A stretch of 11,515 bases of DNA, taken from NCBI GenBank assembly GCA_022567365.1, contig JADFHG010000054.1:1-11515 (forward strand). Reading direction: 5' to 3'. The position numbers were made by a program, and so were the translations under genes. This stretch comes from Planctomycetota bacterium (GTDB taxonomy: Bacteria > Planctomycetota > Phycisphaerae > UBA1845). The notes under the pieces were generated by a model, which worked only from the letters and a program-made list of their open reading frames with translations, was not told the origin of the DNA and did not search any database. This document shows positions 6,751 through 11,515 of this stretch, one piece after another (positions within the stretch are counted from its first letter, which is position 1; each line of letters begins with the position of its first letter).

Positions 6751-7365
6751 ATGGACCCGATTCAGTCGAGCACTGCGCTCGCGGCGGCAGGCGGCGCTGC
6801 GCCGTCGAAGAACTCGTTTTCCGCGTTGAGTTCCGAAGACTTCTTCGGATTGCTCATCACGCAACTGACGAACCAGGATCCGTTCGAGCCGACGGGCAAC
6901 GAGGAACTGTTTAACCAGATCGCCTCGATTCGCGAGATCGAGCTTTCGACGGCGCTCACGGAATCGCTCGAGACCCTGACCAGCCAGCAGCGTTTCGGCG
7001 CCGCGTCATCGCTCATCGGGCGGTTCGTGACCGGCGTGTCCGGTTCGGACGGTATGCCACACAGTGGCATTGTAACGGGCGTTCGGTTCGACGCCAAGGG
7101 CGAGGCCGTGCTGCAGCTCGGCGATGGGACCGAGATGGCGCTGGCCGACGTGACGACGATCGAGGCCGCGGAATCGGCCGCGGAGTCGTTGATCGGCACC
7201 AAGGTGTTCGGCGTCGATAGGCGCGATCCGTCGGACGTGCGCGCGGTCGAAGGCATCGTGACGTCGGCGCGCACGGACGAGCGAGGCGAAACCGTCGTGG
7301 AGCTCGATACGGGCGAGGACATACGGTTTCGCGACGTGCTCGGAACGGTCCCGGACCAACTGTGA
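6751..7365 (+). CDS. flgD: Flagellar hook assembly (cap) protein FlgD, with duplicated C-terminal module
   Basis: FlgD forms the scaffold cap under which FlgE subunits polymerise into the hook. The 204-residue product has the conserved N-terminal signature FFGLLITQLTNQDPFEPTGN at 31-50 and then AASSLIGR at 84-91. Beyond this the protein looks unlike the E. coli C-terminal half. Residues 88-137 and 147-200 are two copies of one module: LIG at 88-90 and 147-149, GIVT at 106-109 and 168-171, DxxGExVxxL at 114-123 and 176-185, and DV at 133-134 and 195-196. From GIVT onward the offset is a constant 62 residues. Each copy looks beta-rich, possibly tudor-like. An upstream in-frame extension to 6604 is rejected because of the strong ribosome binding site at 6739. 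flgE follows after 115 bases. Confidence 0.92.
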   Translation: MDPIQSSTALAAAGGAAPSKNSFSALSSEDFFGLLITQLTNQDPFEPTGNEELFNQIASIREIELSTALTESLETLTSQQRFGAASSLIGRFVTGVSGSDGMPHSGIVTGVRFDAKGEAVLQLGDGTEMALADVTTIEAAESAAESLIGTKVFGVDRRDPSDVRAVEGIVTSARTDERGETVVELDTGEDIRFRDVLGTVPDQL

Positions 7366-7480
7366 TGCGCGAGTATCGGCAACGCCGCGCGGGCGGCTTT
7401 TGGCGCCGACGAAATGAAACATCTACGATCCTCTCGAGAAGCGTGCTCGGGGATCGCGACGAAATAGACGGGAGGACGAA
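7366..7480 (+). promoter_or_regulatory. flgD-flgE spacer with weak terminator-like stem and short repeats
   Basis: GCCGC at 7384-7388 pairs with GCGGC at 7393-7397 and is followed by TTTT (7398-7401), a weak terminator-like structure. CGATCCTC at 7426-7433 pairs with GGGGATCG at 7449-7456, with one wobble. GACGAAAT occurs three times, at 7408-7415, 7458-7465 and 7475-7482, the last overlapping the flgE start codon. GGGAGG at 7470-7475 is the flgE ribosome binding site. No consensus sigma-28 or sigma-54 promoter was found by eye. Confidence 0.35.
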
Positions 7481-9178
7481 ATGTCTCTAACCGGAGCGAT
7501 GCAGGTCGGGTTTACCGGCGTGCAAACCAATCAAATACGCGTCGATACGGTCGGTGACAATCTGGCCAACCTGAATACAACGGCTTTCAAGGGTCAGCGG
7601 ACCCTCTTCGAGACGTTGCTGTACCGCACGATTGGCGAAGGCGACGCCCCGACGGCCCAAACCGGAGGAACGCTGCCGGAGCAAATCGGCACCGGGGCCG
7701 GCGTCGCGGTGATCCAGCGGAACTTCGCCCAGGGTGCGATTCAATCCACCGGCTTCGCATCGGACCTCGCGGTGGACGGCCAGGGGTTTTTCATTCTGAC
7801 CGCCGCCGACGGCGCGCAGGTATACACGCGCGACGGGGCGTTCAGCCTCGACGCGGCCGACACGCTGGTTTCCGCGCACGGCGCGCCGGTGCAGGTCTTC
7901 GGTGTCGGCGCTGACGGCGCGATCGACACGAGCACACTCACCAACCTCGTCGTGCCGATCGGGACTACGGGCGAGGCAGTCGCGACGACCGCGGTGGTCA
8001 TGGACGGCCAACTGGACGCCGCCGGGTCGGTGGCCACGGAGGCGGCGGTCGTCGTTTCCGCTCCATTGGTTACCTCAACCGGGGCGCCGGCGACGGCATC
8101 GACGGAGTTGACTTCGCTGGTTGACGCGACCGGGGTTCCGATGTTTGCGACCGGTGACGTATTGACCATCAATGCCTCCAAGGGCGGTCTCGCCATTCCC
8201 GAGGCCACGTTTGAAGTGGGCGTCGCGGGCAACACGCTGGGCGACCTCGCGGCGTTTCTCGAGTCGACGCTGGGGATCCAGGGGGATCCGGCTACGGGTG
8301 GGGAACCCGGCGTGACGATTGCCGCCGGTCCCGAACCGCCGGCCGGTTCCCTGGTCATCACCTCAAACCTCGGATCGGCGAACGCGATCAGCCTGGAGGG
8401 TCCATCGATTCGCAATACTACGGGTCCGGTGGCGTCGCCATTCGCGTTCACGACGGTGAGCGATGCCAATGGCGAGGCCTTGACCACGAGCTTCCGTGTG
8501 TATGACTCGTTGGGAAACCCGGTGGACGTCCGGCTTCGTTTGGCGATGGAATCAAAGACGGAAGGCGGCACGACGTGGCGGTTCTTTGCGGAATCGGCCC
8601 ACAGCGGTCTCGCCATGCCGATCCTTGGCACGGGGACGATTTCGTTCGACCAAAACGGGAAGTTCGTCGGCGCGACGGGCACCACGCTCTCGATCGACCG
8701 ATCCGGGACCGGGGCTGCGACACCGCTGACGTTTGACCTCGACTTTGGCGGGCTCACCGGGCTTTCGAGTAGCGACGGAACGTCGGAACTGATCATGGCG
8801 AGCCAGGACGGCACCGAGGCGGGCGTGCTCATAGGATTTGACATCGCGCAGGATGGTATCGTCACCGCGAACTTCTCGAACCAACAGACGGAACTCCTCG
8901 GGCAGATCGCGTTCGCGACGTTTGCCAATTCGGAAGGGCTGGTCGCCTTGAGCAACAACGTGTTCCGGACCGGTCCAAACTCGGGCGACCCGACCGTCTT
9001 GGAACCGCTGACGGGTGCGGCCGGGTTCGTCGTCTCCGGGGCGCTCGAGCAGTCCAACGTCGAGATCTCCCGCGAGTTCATCAACCTGATCACGGCATCG
9101 ACCGGTATTTCGGCGGCCGGTCGGGTCATCCGGACGGCGGACGATTTGCTGCAGGAGTTGCTGTTGTTGGCGCGATGA
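7481..9178 (+). CDS. flgE: Flagellar hook protein FlgE
   Basis: FlgE subunits build the curved hook that joins the basal body to the filament. The N-terminal rod-type region carries NLANLNTTAFKGQR (27-40), and LAVDGQGFFIL follows at 97-107. The C-terminal coiled-coil region spans about 519-565 with GALEQSNVEISREFINLI and ends in RTADDLLQELLLLAR, matching the family. At 565 residues it is well above the roughly 400 of E. coli FlgE. The extra length lies in the central surface-exposed domains (about 160-440), rich in Thr, Ala, Gly and Val. There is no cysteine anywhere, so the Cys-Lys (lysinoalanine) crosslink known in spirochaete hooks is not possible here. ATG 7481 has GGGAGG 5 bases upstream. 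Its place after fliK and flgD fits hook assembly. Confidence 0.95.
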   Translation: MSLTGAMQVGFTGVQTNQIRVDTVGDNLANLNTTAFKGQRTLFETLLYRTIGEGDAPTAQTGGTLPEQIGTGAGVAVIQRNFAQGAIQSTGFASDLAVDGQGFFILTAADGAQVYTRDGAFSLDAADTLVSAHGAPVQVFGVGADGAIDTSTLTNLVVPIGTTGEAVATTAVVMDGQLDAAGSVATEAAVVVSAPLVTSTGAPATASTELTSLVDATGVPMFATGDVLTINASKGGLAIPEATFEVGVAGNTLGDLAAFLESTLGIQGDPATGGEPGVTIAAGPEPPAGSLVITSNLGSANAISLEGPSIRNTTGPVASPFAFTTVSDANGEALTTSFRVYDSLGNPVDVRLRLAMESKTEGGTTWRFFAESAHSGLAMPILGTGTISFDQNGKFVGATGTTLSIDRSGTGAATPLTFDLDFGGLTGLSSSDGTSELIMASQDGTEAGVLIGFDIAQDGIVTANFSNQQTELLGQIAFATFANSEGLVALSNNVFRTGPNSGDPTVLEPLTGAAGFVVSGALEQSNVEISREFINLITASTGISAAGRVIRTADDLLQELLLLAR

Positions 9179-9338
9179 CGGGGATGAATCGGACGGTTGA
9201 CGAACGTGTGCCACCCAGTGTCGCGCCCATCGCAAGTCGTCGATGCGGCGACGTCGTACCGGTGGATAGGGCTTCAATGGTTTGTTTGTTGTGGGTGCTT
9301 CGTCGATGCGGTGTGCCCCCGAGAACGAGGTCGCGATC
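9179..9338. other. flgE-flbD spacer
   Basis: I see no gene or clear terminator in these 160 bases. A GTGTGCCACCC string near 9208-9218 resembles the GTGCCAC core of the hairpin repeats but lacks a partner stem. GAGG at 9327-9330, 8 bases before ATG 9339, is the likely flbD ribosome binding site. Confidence 0.5.
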
Positions 9339-9533
9339 ATGATCACCATTACCCGCTTTGACAAGCGTGTCATCGTCCTCAACGTCGAGATGATCAAGAC
9401 GATCGAGGCCATACCCGACACGATGATCACGCTCATCAACGGAGACACCATTCTCGTGCGCGAGACGGTCGAGGAGGTGGTTGAGCGGGCGATCGAATAC
9501 GCGCGGCGGCTCCATGGTTTCCGCGTGGTGTGA
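9339..9533 (+). CDS. flbD: FlbD/SwrD-family flagellar protein
   Basis: This 64-residue protein belongs to the small FlbD family, called SwrD in Bacillus, where it raises motor power. It is not the sigma-54 activator FlbD of Caulobacter. Family hallmarks are clear: MITITRF at 1-7, VLN at 12-14, MIKTIEAIPDTMITLINGD at 17-35, and VRETVEEVVERAIEY (about 39-53). There is no signal peptide or membrane helix, so it should be cytoplasmic. The start at ATG 9339 is chosen because it matches the family's MIxLTR beginning and has GAGG 8 bases upstream. Longer in-frame starts at 9282 and 9306 would add unconserved residues. Lying between flgE and motA is its usual place in spirochaete- and Bacillus-like clusters, which supports a role in stator function. 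Confidence 0.9.
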   Translation: MITITRFDKRVIVLNVEMIKTIEAIPDTMITLINGDTILVRETVEEVVERAIEYARRLHGFRVV

Positions 9534-9759
9534 CCCTGGGGTCGCGACTCGTACCGACGGTCTTTGGTAGACGGTCATCATTGCTGGATGAAGGGGTTCG
9601 GCGGGTTTGCCCGATCGGCGAGCCGAATGAAGCGGCACACGACGTGGCTGCGGAATGGTAGAGACCGCGTTGGTGCATCGCTAACGGCGGGGAGGTTGGA
9701 GGTCGATATCACCCATGTGGGTGACGGTGCGCGCACGTACTGCGCGGAGATGATTGGTC
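9534..9759 (+). promoter_or_regulatory. flbD-motA spacer with palindromes (possible regulatory region)
   Basis: This 226-base gap has no credible gene. TCACCCATGTGGGTGA at 9709-9724 is an inverted repeat with 7-base arms and a TG centre. GTGCGCGCAC at 9727-9736 is a perfect 10-base palindrome. GACGGTC is directly repeated at 9556-9562 and 9570-9576 with a 14-base period. GGAG at 9746-9749, 10 bases before ATG 9760, is the likely motA ribosome binding site. The palindromes just ahead of motA could be an operator or a leader hairpin, but this is unproven and no promoter consensus is evident. Confidence 0.35.
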
Positions 9760-10539
9760 ATGGATATTGCAACGATTATCGGTCTGCTCGCAGGTATCGT
9801 GCTGATCCTTGGGGCGATCATGTCGAAGGCCAGTATCATGGGTTTTATCGACCCGGCTTCCATAATAATCGTGCTGGGGGGGTCCGTTTGTGCCGCTCTG
9901 ATCAGCTTTCCGATGCGAAAGGTGCTCGGTGTGGCGGGGGTTGTTCGGAACTGCTTCTTCACCAAGGCACGCAATCCAGACGATCTGATAGTGGACCTGG
10001 TCAAATACGCGGAGATCGCCCGGCGCGACGGCATCCTGTCGTTGGAGAACGTCACCGGGGAAATCAACGACCCGTTCCTTGTCTCGGGGATACAGATGGC
10101 CGTCGATGGAACGGATCCGGATCTGATCGAGACCATCATGATGAGCGACCTCGAGGCCGTCGCCGGGCGACATCGAGCGGGCAAGGCCCTTTTCGAGAAC
10201 ATCGGCAAGTACGCGCCGGCGTTCGGGATGATCGGGACGCTGATCGGGCTTGTGATCATGTTGGGTGATATGGAAGATCCCGCCTCGATCGGTCCGGCGA
10301 TGGCGGTCGCGCTTCTGACGACCCTGTACGGGTCGCTGATCGCGAACCTGGTCGCGCTGCCCCTGGCGGACAAACTCGGTATGCGCAGCAAGGAAGAGAT
10401 CATGCTCAAGATGATCACGGTCAAGGGCGTGATGGCGATTCAATCGGGCGATAATCCGCGCATCGTCGAGCAAAAGCTCAAGACGTTCCTGCCCAGCGGC
10501 ATGCGCGGTGCGGAAGAGGCCGGTCGACAGGCGGCGTGA
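9760..10539 (+). CDS. motA: Flagellar stator ion-channel subunit MotA
   Basis: MotA forms the pentamer around MotB in the inner membrane. Together they conduct ions and push on FliG to turn the rotor. The 259-residue product begins MDIATIIGL, typical of the MotA/PomA/MotP group, and has four expected membrane helices at about 3-21, 31-50, 152-170 and 181-203. A cytoplasmic loop of about 100 residues carries R88/R89-D90 and E96, matching the charged residues that engage FliG. The conserved prolines next to the channel appear as P153 (KYAPAFGMIGTLIGLV, 150-165) and P201. ATG 9760 is preferred over the in-frame TTG at 9754, which lies too close to the ribosome binding site. The stop overlaps the motB GTG start by 4 bases. 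Ion type (H+ or Na+) cannot be told from sequence by eye. Confidence 0.95.
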   Translation: MDIATIIGLLAGIVLILGAIMSKASIMGFIDPASIIIVLGGSVCAALISFPMRKVLGVAGVVRNCFFTKARNPDDLIVDLVKYAEIARRDGILSLENVTGEINDPFLVSGIQMAVDGTDPDLIETIMMSDLEAVAGRHRAGKALFENIGKYAPAFGMIGTLIGLVIMLGDMEDPASIGPAMAVALLTTLYGSLIANLVALPLADKLGMRSKEEIMLKMITVKGVMAIQSGDNPRIVEQKLKTFLPSGMRGAEEAGRQAA

Positions 10540-11315
10540 ATAAGAATATGTCTGTGCTCGACCAAGAAGAGCAAAAAGAGGGTGCTCCCGCTTGGATGGT
10601 CACCTATGGTGACCTGATGACGCTTCTGCTCTGCTTTTTCGTTATTCTGGTTTCGATGAGCGAAATCAAGGAGGACGAGCGCTTTCATCAGGTGATCGAG
10701 TCGCTTCGGGCCGCCCTCGGAGGCCATCAAGGCGCGCGCGAGCCCATTCCAGGACTACGCGCGGCACAGGCCAACACGCTGATTCAGCGCCTGCTCGAAA
10801 TCGATCCGCCGCTGCGGGAAAACAACCGCGGCGACACCGACGTCGAGGGAATCGAAGGCGTCAAGTTTCGGGTGACCAACGTACGCGACGGGATCGAGGT
10901 TGTCGTCGGCGGAACGATCACGTTTGATCGGTTCAGCGCGACGCTGAAACCCGAAGCACGCAACATCGTGCGCAAAGTGGCGGAGCGGCTGCGCGGGTAT
11001 AACCACAAGGTGCTCGTGCGCGGGCACGCGACCCGCGAACCGTTACCGCCGGATTCAATCTACGCCGACGCCCGCGATCTCTCGTACGAGCGGGCAAAAG
11101 CAGTTGTGCACCAGCTCGAGCGCAGCGGTGTGCGCGATATACGCCTCACGCCGATTCCGGTCGGCGACACCGAGCCGCTCGTGCGACAGGCGTATACCGA
11201 GGAGCGCCGGGCGATCAACCGGCGCGTGGAGATTCTGGTCACGGAAGACTTGATCCAGGACTATGCCGGGACGACCCCGGCACAAGAGGCGACGGAGTCT
11301 CGAGATGGCCGATAA
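10536..11315 (+). CDS. motB: Flagellar stator anchor subunit MotB
   Basis: MotB pairs with MotA, carries the ion-binding Asp and anchors the stator to peptidoglycan. The 259-residue product has a short cytoplasmic N-terminus, then APAWMVTYGDLMTLLLCFFV (17-36) with the essential Asp at D26 at the start of the single membrane helix (about 24-42). The OmpA/MotB-type periplasmic domain spans about 127-237, with VRGHATREP at 161-169, DLSYERA at 181-187 and INRRVEILV at 227-235. The normal GHTD motif is changed to GHAT, so the Asp that binds diaminopimelate in OmpA-like domains is replaced by Thr166. The LSxxRA arginine (R186) is kept. The GTG start overlaps the motA stop (GTGA, 10536-10539). ATG 10548 is an alternative, 4 codons in. 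The 3' end overlaps the next gene by 11 bases. Confidence 0.94.
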   Translation: MNKNMSVLDQEEQKEGAPAWMVTYGDLMTLLLCFFVILVSMSEIKEDERFHQVIESLRAALGGHQGAREPIPGLRAAQANTLIQRLLEIDPPLRENNRGDTDVEGIEGVKFRVTNVRDGIEVVVGGTITFDRFSATLKPEARNIVRKVAERLRGYNHKVLVRGHATREPLPPDSIYADARDLSYERAKAVVHQLERSGVRDIRLTPIPVGDTEPLVRQAYTEERRAINRRVEILVTEDLIQDYAGTTPAQEATESRDGR

Positions 11316-11515
11316 CACGAATCCACCTGCACCGCCCGCCAATGAGAAAAAGAGCGCGAAGTCATTAGTGATCGGCGTTGCGCTCCTCATGCTTCTCGAA
11401 GGGGCCGGCGTGTTTCTGCTGGCGGGCTCCGTATTTGGACCCCCATCGGAAGGTCTTGCGGCGGATGGGATCGACGGGGCGGACGAAGACGCGGGCGACG
11501 CGTTTGCCGAAGTCG
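11305..11515 (+). CDS. fliL: FliL-like flagellar basal-body protein (partial, 5' end)
   Basis: The frame opens at ATG 11305, overlaps motB by 11 bases and runs off the window after about 70 residues. GGAG at 11294-11297 lies 7 bases before the start. The visible part has a short Pro/Asn/Lys-rich cytoplasmic N-terminus, one membrane helix (about 20-42, LVIGVALLMLLEGAGVFLLA) and then an acidic Asp/Gly/Ala-rich stretch. This matches the topology of FliL, a stator-associated inner-membrane protein whose periplasmic domain rings MotB. Position directly after motB is the usual place for fliL. The diagnostic periplasmic domain is outside the window, so the name depends on topology and position. Confidence 0.65.
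   Translation, partial: MADNTNPPAPPANEKKSAKSLVIGVALLMLLEGAGVFLLAGSVFGPPSEGLAADGIDGADEDAGDAFAEV

Noticed and set aside
7741..9129. 462-codon antisense frame over flgE
   Set aside because: It mirrors flgE codon structure and has no start signal or family pattern.
9640..9715. tRNA-Leu-like text (GTGGC..GCGGAATGGTAGA) before motA
   Set aside because: There is no T-arm GTTCGA-type loop and no matching acceptor stem, so it does not fold as a tRNA.

Overview
The window is a flagellar gene cluster, all on the + strand, with one mobile-element remnant at its left edge. Recognised genes in order: the end of an IS5-type transposase, fliG, fliH, fliI, fliJ, a MotE/YlxF-position membrane protein, fliK, flgD, flgE, flbD (SwrD family), motA, motB and the start of a FliL-like gene that runs off the right edge. 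The DNA is GC-rich, and GTG starts occur at fliH, fliI and probably motB. The same core order is known from the Bacillus fla/che operon and from spirochaete flgD-flgE-flbD-motA-motB-fliL clusters. Together with the intergenic families of short hairpins carrying GTGCCAC, I read this as most likely a planctomycete or a related deep-branching Gram-negative bacterium. That is an inference from style and order, not a proven assignment.

Region by region: 1-339 holds the transposase C-terminus and a spacer with inverted repeats, where fliF would be expected in a typical cluster. 340-1365 is fliG (rotor switch). 1366-1708 is a 343-base spacer of palindromic repeats. 1709-4941 is a tightly coupled export-ATPase block (fliH-fliI-fliJ plus the MotE-like gene) with overlaps of 8 and 4 bases and one gap of 11 bases. 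4942-5131 is a spacer. 5132-6448 is fliK (hook-length control). 6449-6750 is a second repeat- and hairpin-rich spacer. 6751-9178 carries flgD (hook cap) and flgE (hook). 9339-9533 is flbD. 9760-11315 is motA-motB (stator), overlapping the FliL-like gene.

The genes form the sequential parts of one machine. FliG is the rotor ring face touched by the stator. FliH-FliI-FliJ energise the type III export of hook parts. FliK sets hook length and FlgD caps the growing FlgE hook. MotA-MotB form the ion-driven stator, and FliL and FlbD-type proteins are linked to stator function. I see no unknown defence or metabolic system here.

The most notable points are: a FlgD whose C-terminal half is a clear internal duplication; a family of hairpin repeats with shared TAGNAGTYYGTTGAAA-like ends in three spacers, one of which appears to supply the fliK stop codon; a hairpin-rich leader in front of flgD; and a MotB whose peptidoglycan-binding domain lacks the usual Asp of the GHTD motif. 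No convincing promoter or strong rho-independent terminator could be identified by eye.
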